From CAYLYP01 sp964387795 (lineage in GTDB: Bacteria; Bacteroidota; Bacteroidia; Bacteroidales; UBA7960), in the NCBI GenBank assembly GCA_964387795.1, contig CAYLYP010000002.1:57085-121084 (forward strand): a stretch of 64,000 bases of DNA, in the 5' to 3' direction. The position numbers were made by a program, and so were the translations under genes. The notes beneath the pieces are model-generated. The model did no database searches and had not been told where the DNA came from. It was given only the letters and a program-made list of their open reading frames with translations. Below, piece by piece: positions 8,263-17,094 of the stretch (its first letter is position 1; each line of letters begins with the position of its first letter).

Positions 8263-9678
8263 TTAGAATTGAAAATAAATGAAAGGGAAATTTCCTACAC
8301 CTGCGTAAACGATAATGCTAAAAATAAAAAAACCATAAATCACCCACCTGCCAATAAATGGTAATTTGCCTAACCATAAATCAAATCGCTTGTTATAAAG
8401 CAATATATCGGTAACAATAAAAATGATTAACCAAAACCAAACAAAATTTGGAACTATTAGTGTTTTGCTAATTTGACTTGTGCCTATTAATAGAAGAGAA
8501 AAAATATCAATTGCCTCATTGAAAGTCTGACTTCTGAAGAACACCCATATTAAAGTAACCAACACAAATGTTTTAGTCGCTAAAAATAAATGACCTATTG
8601 AAAAAGGTTTATAATCCTTTTTAAGCTTTAAAACTGAATTTATACCCTTTTCAAACAAGTATAAAAAGCCAAATAACGCACCCCAAATCAAAAATGTCCA
8701 GTTGGCCCCATGCCATATTCCACTTACTACGAAAACAATTAAAATATTAATTATCCATCTGGATTTCTTTACACGATTTCCACCAAGAGGATAATATAAA
8801 TAATCTCTAAACCAAGTAGAAAGTGATATATGCCACCTTTGCCAGAATTCAGAAATATTTTTGGCTAAATACGGTGTTTTAAAGTTATCCATTATTTTTA
8901 TTCCTATAATTTGAGCACTCCCAATGGCAATAATAGAGTAACCATAAAAATCGCTGTAGATTTGGAAAGAATAAAAAAGAATTCCTTTTAGAATATCCCA
9001 TGATGAATAATTATCAGGAGCTGCATATATTTGGTCAACGATTCCTGCCAAATTATCGGCAATTACCATTTTTATAAATAGGCCGTAAAGAATAAGACGT
9101 AACCCATTAACTAAATTATCATATGTAAAATCATGTTTCGCTTTGAGTTGTGGTGCAAGATTTGAAAAACGTTCAATTGGGCCAGCTACAAGTTGGGGAA
9201 AGAATGAAACATACAATGCAAAATATCCCAAATGCTTTTCTGCTTTTTGCCGTCCAAAAAATACATCAATGGAATAGCTTAGAGTCTGAAATGTATAAAA
9301 GCTTATTCCAACGGGTAATAGAAAATTCATTATCGGGATATCTCTACTTACCTCTAATTTATCAAAAAGTAAGTTTAGGTTTTCCGAAGCAAAATTGAAA
9401 TATTTAAAGAAAAACAGTAATCCGAGGTTAGAACAAAGACTAAGAATAAGAAAAGGCAATCTCGATTTTATATCAGGAAGTTTTTCCATCAAGATACCGC
9501 TTAAATAGTCTATGAGTGTTGATATAACAATCAGGAAAATATATTCTACTTTCCAACTCATGTAAAAGTAGTAACTTGCCACAAGAAGCAATATCCATCT
9601 GACTTTATGTGGAAGTAGAAAATAAGTAATTATTACTATTGGTAAAAATAGAACAAATTCAATGGTATTAAATAGCAT
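8263..9678 (-). CDS. MBOAT-family O-acyltransferase (AlgI/DltB-like)
   Basis: A 471-residue polytopic membrane protein. The family core is clear: FWQRWHISLSTWFRDYLYYP, then GGNR, and the catalytic-His region VVSGIWHGANWTFLIWG. The N-terminal half has LLPVGISFYTFQTLSYSIDV and FFPQLVAGPIERF, which are hallmarks of AlgI/DltB/PatA-like proteins. These enzymes pass acyl groups across the inner membrane to a periplasmic acceptor. The next gene encodes the expected SGNH-like partner. No polysaccharide synthesis genes are visible nearby, so the target glycan cannot be named. Confidence 0.92.
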   Translation of the reverse strand: MLFNTIEFVLFLPIVIITYFLLPHKVRWILLLVASYYFYMSWKVEYIFLIVISTLIDYLSGILMEKLPDIKSRLPFLILSLCSNLGLLFFFKYFNFASENLNLLFDKLEVSRDIPIMNFLLPVGISFYTFQTLSYSIDVFFGRQKAEKHLGYFALYVSFFPQLVAGPIERFSNLAPQLKAKHDFTYDNLVNGLRLILYGLFIKMVIADNLAGIVDQIYAAPDNYSSWDILKGILFYSFQIYSDFYGYSIIAIGSAQIIGIKIMDNFKTPYLAKNISEFWQRWHISLSTWFRDYLYYPLGGNRVKKSRWIINILIVFVVSGIWHGANWTFLIWGALFGFLYLFEKGINSVLKLKKDYKPFSIGHLFLATKTFVLVTLIWVFFRSQTFNEAIDIFSLLLIGTSQISKTLIVPNFVWFWLIIFIVTDILLYNKRFDLWLGKLPFIGRWVIYGFFIFSIIVYAGVGNFPFIYFQF

Positions 9679-9858
9679 ATATTTTATGTTTCATAGTTAG
9701 TACTGTCGTTCATTTAATTGGCGGTAACTCGTTTATTACCCAACCAAAGGTAAGCAAAGCCGGATACAGTTTGCGGATAGCCCAAGCTTTAGGTAAGGTT
9801 TATTTTTTCCAAAAATAATGATTTTATTGATTGTTAGACAAACAAACGATTTTTATTG

Positions 9859-10193
9859 TAGAGACGCGATTAATCGCGTCTCTACTACCATGCGTAATAA
9901 CATGTATCAAACAATAATCAGGCAATTAAATCCACACCGGGTTCATCCTTCGGACAAAATATTACCTTCTCCACTACTTCTCCACTATCCACATGGACGA
10001 TACTGAACCTGATAAGACCTTGGTATATCCTTGGTAATACCGTGACCTATCCATGGTATTGATTTTCAGCTTTTTATAAAATAATTTTAACTTTACTTTA
10101 GTTAAATTTTACTTAATTTTATGATAGTTAAAATATAATATTCTGAATATTTGCTTATTAGTAATTTAACATTAACATAATTTATGTTAATGT
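9859..10193 (+). repeat. MITE-like dispersed element, copy 1
   Basis: About 335 bases that recur inverted at about 56137-56458. The central ~60 bases (around 10000-10060, with ACCTGATAAGACCTTGGTAT and CCGTGACCTATCCATGGTAT) are identical. The left edge is a perfect 28-bp palindrome at 9859-9886 (arm GTAGAGACGCGATT), the REP type common near RAYT transposases. The right edge is a 12-bp-arm palindrome at 10169-10193 (acattaacataa / ttatgttaatgt). No conserved ORF exists, so it looks like a non-autonomous element. Confidence 0.85.
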
Positions 10194-10414
10194 TTTAAGC
10201 ATTTACAAATTTCAACACAAAAAGCTACCAAAGCATTGACAGGCTTGGGTTCCGGCTCATAAACGAACCCAAAAAAGTGATTTTACCATTGCAAATAGTT
10301 TCAACAATGCTTTTATTTAAAAACCATACATGAAAAAAAATGCTTTTTTCATTAATTTCACCTGATTTATCAGTAGTTTATCAATAAGTATAAGACCTTG
10401 TTTACGGAAAATGA

Positions 10415-10440
10415 GCAGGGGCGCTGAATAGCGCCCCTGC
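10415..10440 (-). terminator. Hairpin downstream of the thioferritin gene
   Basis: A perfect 11-bp GC-rich stem (gcaggggcgct / agcgcccctgc) with loop GAAT lies 58 bases beyond the ferritin stop and is followed by TCATTTTCC on the minus strand. It is probably a terminator; the short T run is weak. Confidence 0.55.
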
Positions 10441-10497
10441 CGGATAAGATGTGCCAACAAATTGTTGGTGTAATAAATCAATTTCAAATAAACGCTC

Positions 10498-11010
10498 TTA
10501 GAGGCGCATTTTTTTCCATTCTTCCTTCATGCGGTTCAGGTCGGTGAGCCATGATTCGATATCGTTTTCGTGTTCAAGTTCCTCATTCAGGATTTGAACT
10601 GCCATTTGATGTGTTGAATGGTCTTTTCCCGCAGTAAAATCAGCTATTTCCTGGTATCTTTTGATGGCACAACGCTCACCGCTAAGGTTTTGCTCAAGGA
10701 TGACTTCGATATAAGGATCAGAAGGCTCATCGTAAGCACAACGTGCATGTTTGGTCCAATTGGAAGGGTTAATAATCGGGGTGCCACCCAGTTGGATAAT
10801 CCTGTTAACAACCAAAACAGCATGGTTTAGTTCCTGATCGGCATGGAGCAGGAGTTCAGGTTCTACTTCGCTGCGCATGGGGCCTTCCATTAACCTGGCA
10901 CCAATCCAGTATTGATAATATGCGAGCCATTCTTCAGCAAGAGCGGCATTAAGCATTTCCAATAGTTTGTTTACATCAACAGATGAAACCTTTATTGCTT
11001 CTTTTCCCAT
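10498..11010 (-). CDS. DPSL-type ferritin (thioferritin)
   Basis: A 170-residue four-helix ferritin-like protein. Di-iron ligands are visible as E27 (AEEWLAYYQ), E60-x2-H63 (DQELNH), E112 (SGERC) and E144-x2-H147 (EELEH). Two Cys, C91 and C114, are placed like the paired cysteines that define DPSL/thioferritins (archaeal Dps-like and Bacteroides fragilis homologues). Those store iron and remove peroxide in 12-mer cages. Expected role: iron storage and oxidative-stress protection in the cytoplasm of an anaerobe. It is monocistronic, followed by a hairpin. Bacterioferritin is less likely because of the length and the Cys pair. Confidence 0.85.
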   Translation of the reverse strand: MGKEAIKVSSVDVNKLLEMLNAALAEEWLAYYQYWIGARLMEGPMRSEVEPELLLHADQELNHAVLVVNRIIQLGGTPIINPSNWTKHARCAYDEPSDPYIEVILEQNLSGERCAIKRYQEIADFTAGKDHSTHQMAVQILNEELEHENDIESWLTDLNRMKEEWKKMRL

Positions 11011-11554
11011 AATAAGATAGTATTATTTAAGGTTAACAAAACATTAGACAAGCCCCTCCATTTCTTCTCAATGCATGGAAAAAATCAAGCATGGCTTACA
11101 GGCAAAAGTATTAAAAAAGCGACAAAAACCAGGATATTTTACATTTTTTATCAACGAATTAAGACCTTACGGTTTGTTAAATAGAAAAAAAGAAATACAA
11201 AACAAAGCTTTTTGTATTGAGCTAAAAAACAAGGAAATATCCGATACAATTGACCATCTATGTTTATAGCCAAGTCCTCAACTGCATAATGAAAGCAATA
11301 TATTGAAACAATATACTAGACCTGGACATAGCAGCGAATGAAAAGAAGGAATTTTTTTTTAAAAAAAGGATTCAATAAATTAATGATCCTTATTGCTTTG
11401 ACCATTTTAAAATAAAGGTTTAAACAATACTTTAGTGTTTCCTGACGTTTTTGAATATGAATAAGCAATTTGTTACCTGGTTTCATAACCGGGGAATTCA
11501 AACTCATATTTTGACAATTGTATAAACAGTATAAGGCCGCTCTCTGCCTATAGG
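11011..11554. other. Intergenic, nothing firm seen
   Basis: About 540 AT-rich bases. An open frame at 11075-11269 is Lys-rich with no recognisable domain, ribosome site or neighbour logic and is not called. Confidence 0.4.
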
Positions 11555-11659
11555 ATGAGTATGTGGTATATGGCTTATGACTTGCATGCCGGAGGTGGAG
11601 CTTACGAAGATGGACAAATAATGATAAGATGTAATGAAGGAGAAGATTGTTCTAATTAA
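11555..11659 (+). CDS. Possible small peptide gene upstream of the DUF4249/TonB pair
   Basis: A 34-codon frame encodes a peptide with an aromatic N-terminus (MSMWYMAYDLHA), a GGGAYEDG centre and a Cys-containing acidic tail (RCNEGEDCSN). It stops 22 bases before a hairpin of terminator type. The frame is open back to 11489 without a better start. The reading overlaps the annotated start of the DUF4249 gene in another frame. It is not a recognised family. The Gly-rich centre and two Cys resemble processed peptides, but this is weak and may be chance. Confidence 0.25.
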   Translation: MSMWYMAYDLHAGGGAYEDGQIMIRCNEGEDCSN

Positions 11660-12647
11660 CAAACCATTCAAGCCACAGGGGGGCGAAATACCATTTCGCC
11701 TTCCTTTTTCAGCCCGTTTAAGAAAGTTGTCTGCTTTATTATTTGTGGCAGGTCTGGTAATATCCTGCACCAAGGAAGTTGAAGTAAAAATGCCGGAATT
11801 TCAGCCCCAAACTGCTGTAAATTGCCTTTTTACCGATGGTCAACCTATTAAGCTTCAATTATCCGAAACCAGGGAAGTTTTCACATCCGAACCTGCAACA
11901 ACAATTGATGATGCAGTGGTAGTGATTTTTGAAAATGGCATGTTGTTCGACACCCTTCAATTAATTGGGAAAGGGATATATCAGTCGGTTGCCTTGCCAG
12001 AAAGCGGAAACAGATACGATTTAATGGTAAAAACATCGAAAGGTGATGTTCTCACTTCCTTCGATTTTTTGCAATCCCCTAATGATTACCTTCAGCTTGC
12101 ATTCTGGGATTCTGTTCGGTTTACCGAAGACCGGATTGCAATATCGCAGGCAAAGATAGGATTGCGCGATGATGGTATGGGCAAGAACTATTACGAGCTT
12201 ATGTTTGAAGCTCATTATATCAATCCCATGACTATGCCTCCTTATGGTTATACATACAAAGAGGCAATAAGTCCGGTTATTTTCAGGATAAATTCCGATC
12301 CTGTTTTAAATAATGAAGGGATAGCAGATTATTCAAAAACATTGCTTTTCACCAATGAATTGTTTAGTGGACAGGAGGTCATTATAATTGCAGATTATTA
12401 CAGATATTTTACGTATCAGATTGATTACAATTATGATTTGGTTGTTAAATATAGAAGGGTTTCAGAAAACTACTACCGCTATAAAAAACAACTTTACCAA
12501 CATCTGAATGGACATGCACACGAAACGACGTTTTGGGAAACACTGGGCGAGCCGGTTCAAATGGGTAGCAATATAAAGGGAGGGTATGGCATTTTTGCTG
12601 CTTATTCGCAGGTGACAGATACATTGTATAAATCTAATTGGCACTAA
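11634..12647 (+). CDS. DUF4249 lipoprotein, partner of TonB receptor
   Basis: A 337-residue DUF4249 protein. The lipobox LLFVAGLVISC puts the lipidated Cys at about residue 45, and the mature part begins TKEVEVKMPEF, as in family members. These proteins are surface or periplasmic lipoproteins encoded next to TonB-dependent receptors in Bacteroidota and probably help capture the receptor's substrate. The stop is 1 base before the receptor start, so the two form an operon. The n-region before the signal helix is unusually long (about 30 residues) and is encoded across a terminator-like hairpin at 11682-11710. The true start may therefore be a non-ATG codon downstream, near 11720. Confidence 0.82.
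   Translation: MKEKIVLINKPFKPQGGEIPFRLPFSARLRKLSALLFVAGLVISCTKEVEVKMPEFQPQTAVNCLFTDGQPIKLQLSETREVFTSEPATTIDDAVVVIFENGMLFDTLQLIGKGIYQSVALPESGNRYDLMVKTSKGDVLTSFDFLQSPNDYLQLAFWDSVRFTEDRIAISQAKIGLRDDGMGKNYYELMFEAHYINPMTMPPYGYTYKEAISPVIFRINSDPVLNNEGIADYSKTLLFTNELFSGQEVIIIADYYRYFTYQIDYNYDLVVKYRRVSENYYRYKKQLYQHLNGHAHETTFWETLGEPVQMGSNIKGGYGIFAAYSQVTDTLYKSNWH
11682..11710 (+). terminator. Terminator-like hairpin within the 5' end of the DUF4249 frame
   Basis: A perfect 8-bp stem (ggcgaaat / atttcgcc) with loop ACC is followed by TTCCTTTTTC. It is either the terminator of the small upstream ORF or an attenuator controlling the receptor operon. Confidence 0.5.
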
Positions 12648-12648
12648 A

Positions 12649-15018
12649 ATGAAAAAGGTATTCCTTTCCATTTTGTTGATGGTTATAATTAATATAGCAT
12701 ATTCGCAAACCATCACTATTAGCGGATATGTTTCAGATGCTGCTACAGGTGAAAGATTGGTAGGGGCTTCAGTATATAATAAAAAAAACTTTAAAGGAAG
12801 TATAACAAATGCCTATGGCTTTTATAGTATAAAGATAAATCCTGCAGATAGTGCTGTTTTAATTGTTTCATATTTGGGATACAGCCCTGAGAGCTTACGA
12901 ATAGATTTTAGCGGGGAGCGAAGCCTCAATTTTCGATTAAGACCTGGGGTTGAACTTGAGGGGGTAGAGATTTCTGCCAACCAGGCAATCCCTATTGAAC
13001 AGCGCAACGAGATGAGTGTAAACGAAATTACCCCTATGCAAATAAAGACGCTTCCAGCACTTGGAGGTGAACCTGATTTAATGAAAGCCTTCCAGTTGAT
13101 GCCTGGTGTTTCGGGAGGAGGTGAAGGCTCCAGTGCGATATATGTCAGGGGGGGCAGTCCCGACCAAAACCTTATTATTCTCGATGATGTCCCCCTATAC
13201 TATATTGACCATCTGGGAGGTTTTGTTTCCACGTTTAATTCAGATGCTATTAACAGTGTCAGGCTAACCAAAGGAGGGTTCCCTGCACGTTTTGGTGGAA
13301 GGCTATCATCGGTTATGGATATTCGTATGAAGGAAGGCAATGCCAATGAGTTTAAAGGGAATGCTACCGTGGGAATGATAGTTTCAAAGGTATTTGTAGA
13401 AGGTTCCATAAAACCCGATACTACATCTTATATGATTTCGGCACGACGATTTATGTATGATTTAATTACACGCCCCTTGTCGCGCATCCTTTTCGACGGG
13501 ATTTCCATAGGCTATTACTTTTATGATGTGAATACCAAAGTGAACCATCGTCTTTCCTCCAAAGACCACCTATATTTCAGTTTCTATGCCGGGAATGATA
13601 AATTTGGTTGGTCGCTGAAGGATAAAAGTCCTGATAATAAAAGTATTTCTAAAGATGCACTGCTTTGGGGCAATATGCTGAGTGCTTTAAGGTGGAACAG
13701 GCAGTTTAGCAACAGGTTATTTGGAAATGTAGTGTTATATCACACCCGCTATCGCTATCAGGTAAACCGGCTTCACCAGAGAGAGCAGGAAAGCTATTAC
13801 AGTTTATTTTCTTCAGGCATTCAGGATCTAAGCCTTAAATGTGATATTGACTTTTATGTCCGCCCGGGATATAAAATGAATTTTGGCACACAAGTGGTGC
13901 ATCATATCTTTTCACCCGGGCTCACTTCCTATCAGATTACCGGAGCCGCTTTGGCTGAAGATACCGTATTGGGAGCAAAAAATGCTTTTGCATGGGAAAA
14001 CTCAGCTTATATTGAAAATGATATAGAAATTAACGATATGCTGAGTATTAATGTTGGATTTCGTGCAACGTCATATGTAGTTAACGGCAAAAGCTATTTT
14101 TCAGTCGATCCCCGGCTTTTTGGAAGACTAAAGCTGGGAACACAGTCCTCTTTAAAAGCCTCCTGGTCATCGATGCAACAGTATGTACATTTACTCACAA
14201 GTACAGGGGCCGGCCTGCCAACTGATTTATGGGTACCGGCCACCGAGCAGATTCGTCCAGCACGTTCTCATCAATTGGCACTAGGCTACTCTCAAACGCT
14301 CCCTAATCAATCCTATGAACTCAACATAGAAGCATATTATAAAGCAATGAGTGATCTAATAGCCTACCAAAGCGGAGCCACGTATCTGGGTTCATCTCTT
14401 GATTGGCAGGATAAAGTGGAAAGTAATGGTCGGGGTTGCTCTTATGGTTTAGAAGTTTTGCTTCGGAAAACTTTGGGCAAAACGACAGGTTGGATTAGTT
14501 ACACCCTTTCAAAAACTACACGTCAGTTTGAAAACCAAAATGACGGGAAACCCTATCCTTTTAAATATGACCGAAGACACGACATAGGAATAGTCATATT
14601 GCATAAGCTTAGGGAAAACGTTGATTTTTCGGCTTCGTGGATGTTTAATACAGGAAATGCATTTACAATGGCCGCAGGCAAATATGATATCTTATCAGAC
14701 CCTGAACCCATAGGGAATTGGAATGACGGGATGGATGAAGTCCACATTTATCCAGGAGTCAACACCTTCAGGTTACGCAGCTTTCACAGGCTTGATATCG
14801 GATTCAATTTCCATAAGCAAAAGAAAAAAGGAAAAAGAACATGGAATATTAGCATTTACAATGTGTATAACCGTCAAAATCCCTTTTTCTATTACTTTGT
14901 TCAGGAACGACATTATGATATGCAGGGCAATTATGACCCATCACAATCACAAATCAAGCTTATGCAGCTAAGCCAATTCCCTATCATTCCTTCTGTGGCA
15001 TATTCTTTTTCATTTTGA
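12649..15018 (+). CDS. TonB-dependent outer-membrane receptor
   Basis: A 789-residue receptor: signal peptide to about residue 19 (IINIAYSQ), carboxypeptidase-regulatory-like domain about 21-104 (ITISGYVSDAATGERLVGASV), plug about 115-225 (AIYVRGGSPDQNLIILDDVPL), then a beta-barrel ending SVAYSFSF with the terminal Phe of outer-membrane barrels. It takes up a substrate using TonB energy. The preceding DUF4249 lipoprotein is the likely surface partner. It is not a SusC: it lacks SusC length and a SusD neighbour. The substrate is unknown; no degradative enzymes are adjacent. Confidence 0.92.
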   Translation: MKKVFLSILLMVIINIAYSQTITISGYVSDAATGERLVGASVYNKKNFKGSITNAYGFYSIKINPADSAVLIVSYLGYSPESLRIDFSGERSLNFRLRPGVELEGVEISANQAIPIEQRNEMSVNEITPMQIKTLPALGGEPDLMKAFQLMPGVSGGGEGSSAIYVRGGSPDQNLIILDDVPLYYIDHLGGFVSTFNSDAINSVRLTKGGFPARFGGRLSSVMDIRMKEGNANEFKGNATVGMIVSKVFVEGSIKPDTTSYMISARRFMYDLITRPLSRILFDGISIGYYFYDVNTKVNHRLSSKDHLYFSFYAGNDKFGWSLKDKSPDNKSISKDALLWGNMLSALRWNRQFSNRLFGNVVLYHTRYRYQVNRLHQREQESYYSLFSSGIQDLSLKCDIDFYVRPGYKMNFGTQVVHHIFSPGLTSYQITGAALAEDTVLGAKNAFAWENSAYIENDIEINDMLSINVGFRATSYVVNGKSYFSVDPRLFGRLKLGTQSSLKASWSSMQQYVHLLTSTGAGLPTDLWVPATEQIRPARSHQLALGYSQTLPNQSYELNIEAYYKAMSDLIAYQSGATYLGSSLDWQDKVESNGRGCSYGLEVLLRKTLGKTTGWISYTLSKTTRQFENQNDGKPYPFKYDRRHDIGIVILHKLRENVDFSASWMFNTGNAFTMAAGKYDILSDPEPIGNWNDGMDEVHIYPGVNTFRLRSFHRLDIGFNFHKQKKKGKRTWNISIYNVYNRQNPFFYYFVQERHYDMQGNYDPSQSQIKLMQLSQFPIIPSVAYSFSF

Positions 15019-15223
15019 AAAAATGCTTAAAGTGAATTTACAGGATAATCACGAAATGATTAAAAAGGAGTTCAGGCGCATTTTGCATTATAAAATTAGT
15101 TAAAGGGAAATTGGATGTAATAGATTTATCTTTCGTTTAAATGCCGGCATCATCCTTTGATTTTTCATTCGTTTGAAGAAAAAATCACATATCAAAAAAA
15201 AGTGGTAATTTTATAGAAAGATT

Positions 15224-16090
15224 TTGAACATGAACAATTTTAAGGAAAGATATATAAATCCCTTTACCGACTTCGGTTTTAAGCGCTTGTTTGGAGAAGA
15301 ACCAAACAAGGATTTGTTATTGGATTTCTTAAATGAGTTGCTTAAAGAAGAGCAAGGAAGGATTACCGACTTATTATATTTGCCAAATGAAAAACTGCCA
15401 TTATCTGTTGGTGACAGAAGAGCGATTTTTGATATTTACTGCACCAATGAGAAAGGCGAACAGTTTATTGTGGAAATGCAAAAGGCTGAACAGAAGTTTT
15501 TCAAAGACAGGACAATTTATTACTCCACATTTCCAATTCAGGAACAGGCAAGAAGCAAAGACCGTTTTTGGAATTTTGAGCTAAAGGCCATATACACAAT
15601 CGGAATTTTGGACTTTAGCTTTGACGAAAGTGATACCGATAAGTACCGTCATGATGTAAAACTGACAGAACAAGAAACAAAAGATGTTTTTTACAATAAG
15701 TTGACTTACATTTATCTTGAAATGCCAAAGTTCCTGAAAACAGAAAAGGAGCTGGAAACCCGCTTTGATAAATGGATGTTTGTGTTAAAGAACCTTCCAA
15801 AGCTTGACAGAATACCTGTTGGCCTAAAAGAGAAGATTTTTTTGAAACTATTTGAAACTGCCGAAATAGCCAAACTTGAACCTGACGAATACAAACAATA
15901 TGAAGCCAGTGTAAACGCATACAGGGATATATTCAATATAAAAAACACCTATTGGGAAAAGGGCAAGATGGAAGAAAAGATCGAAGTTGCGAAAAAGCTC
16001 ATAAAGAGCGGGGTTGCTATTGAGATCATTATCAATGCAACCGGTTTATCTGAAAAAGACATTAACAATTTAAACTTAAGTGATATATAA
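15224..16090 (+). CDS. Rpn/PDDEXK_2-family nuclease (transposase-like)
   Basis: A 288-residue member of the Rpn/YhgA-like PD-(D/E)XK family. The start NPFTDFGFKRLFGEEPNKDLLLDFLN is diagnostic, and the nuclease core shows D near residue 70 (RRAIFDIYC) followed by FIVEMQ (ExQ). C-terminal helices end with a short region resembling an intracellular-targeting tail. Characterised Rpn proteins are DNA endonucleases that stimulate RecA-independent recombination, and some act in phage defence through phase-variable C-termini. It stands alone between operons. No IS ends are seen. Confidence 0.88.
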   Translation: MNMNNFKERYINPFTDFGFKRLFGEEPNKDLLLDFLNELLKEEQGRITDLLYLPNEKLPLSVGDRRAIFDIYCTNEKGEQFIVEMQKAEQKFFKDRTIYYSTFPIQEQARSKDRFWNFELKAIYTIGILDFSFDESDTDKYRHDVKLTEQETKDVFYNKLTYIYLEMPKFLKTEKELETRFDKWMFVLKNLPKLDRIPVGLKEKIFLKLFETAEIAKLEPDEYKQYEASVNAYRDIFNIKNTYWEKGKMEEKIEVAKKLIKSGVAIEIIINATGLSEKDINNLNLSDI

Positions 16091-16662
16091 TTTCAAGACA
16101 GATTATATTGTCATTGTTATTATCCATTTTTTTTTGATTTGGTCATTATCCAAGGTCTAAAATAGGTTTACTATAAGAACACTTAACAAGCTGGACATAT
16201 ATATTTTGCAATGCCATTATTAATTAATACATGCAGGGATTTATTCCAATAAGTGTCATTTTTCTTTATCTTGTTTAAGTAGGCCTTTAAGGTATCTTCA
16301 GTTTCGTTACCATTGGTTTATCAGGTTATGCAATTTCGCCTTGTTGTTTTGTAATTAACGTTTTAATGGCTTTTTCAGTAAATCCAATTAAAAGAACAGC
16401 AAACAAATGCAAACCATATTGCGCATTTATCCCCTGAAAACCTCTCAATAAATGTTTCAAAAAAACCATGGATCAAAACCTTATCATACCTTTATAATAT
16501 ACATATAATCTTATAATAACAAACAATCACTTAAAGTATTTCTTCAATTATAACATTCAGAAAAAGTCTCCTTAATTCAAGGCCTAAAAAAATAAAACAA
16601 AAAAAATCATAGAAAAGCAAATAATGAAAGTTTGTTTTTTTACAAAATTCAGCTTGGTTTAT
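16091..16662. other. Long intergenic region
   Basis: About 570 AT-rich bases. On the minus strand 16183-16320 keeps a 44-codon open frame without a start (TNGNETEDTLKAYLNKIKKN ... ICPAC), possibly a gene remnant. Nothing else is recognised until the promoter box at 16663. Confidence 0.4.
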
Positions 16663-16670
16663 TACCTTTG
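16663..16670 (+). promoter_or_regulatory. -7 promoter box TACCTTTG
   Basis: Matches the Bacteroidota -7 consensus TAnnTTTG, 36 bases before the SiaC-like ATG. It probably drives the signalling/envelope set that follows. A clear -33 TTTG is not evident at ideal spacing. Confidence 0.55.
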
Positions 16671-16705
16671 TTCTAATAGAAATTTAACAATTAAAAAAAG
16701 TAGTT

Positions 16706-17080
16706 ATGAACGATATTATCATTGAAGGCACAGATGACTCACCCGAAGTAAAACTTGATGCTGAAAAAGGCGAAATAGCGTTTAGCGGGAGGTCACTACC
16801 TGAAAATGTAAATAATTTTTATGAGCCTATCTTTCAATGGATATGTAATTATGTGGCAAACCCAAAAGACAACACCCAAATTAGTTTTTTCTTTGAATAT
16901 ATTAATTCCTCTTCATCAAAAAAAATACTTGAGATATTGATGGAACTTAAGAAATTAAAAGACAAAGGCAAAAGCCTGATTATTACATGGCAACACAGGA
17001 CAGATGATGATGATATGTATGAGGAAGGCCTTGATTTTCAGAAAATGTTAGGATTTGATTTTCATATTATCGCAAGATAA
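16706..17080 (+). CDS. siaC: SiaC-family (DUF1987) regulatory phosphoprotein
   Basis: A 124-residue SiaC/DUF1987 protein. Family signatures are EGTDDSPEVKLD, FSGRSLPEN and NSSSSK. In Pseudomonas SiaABCD, SiaC is phosphorylated on Thr68 in the NTSSSK loop by SiaB and dephosphorylated by the PP2C phosphatase SiaA. Unphosphorylated SiaC controls a diguanylate cyclase and biofilm formation. Here the matching position is Ser68. The next gene, 14 bases on, encodes a SpoIIE/PP2C phosphatase, which supports a phosphoprotein/phosphatase pair. No SiaB kinase or cyclase is encoded here, so the kinase must be elsewhere. Confidence 0.88.
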   Translation: MNDIIIEGTDDSPEVKLDAEKGEIAFSGRSLPENVNNFYEPIFQWICNYVANPKDNTQISFFFEYINSSSSKKILEILMELKKLKDKGKSLIITWQHRTDDDDMYEEGLDFQKMLGFDFHIIAR

Positions 17081-17094
17081 GAAGGGATAAAAAG

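Noticed and set aside
9818..10006. 62-residue ORF in MITE copy 1
   Set aside because: The inverted copy near 56300 keeps a different frame through the same DNA, so the sequence is not conserved as protein.
11075..11269. 64-residue Lys-rich ORF
   Set aside because: No recognisable domain, no promoter box and AT-rich codons expected by chance in this gap.
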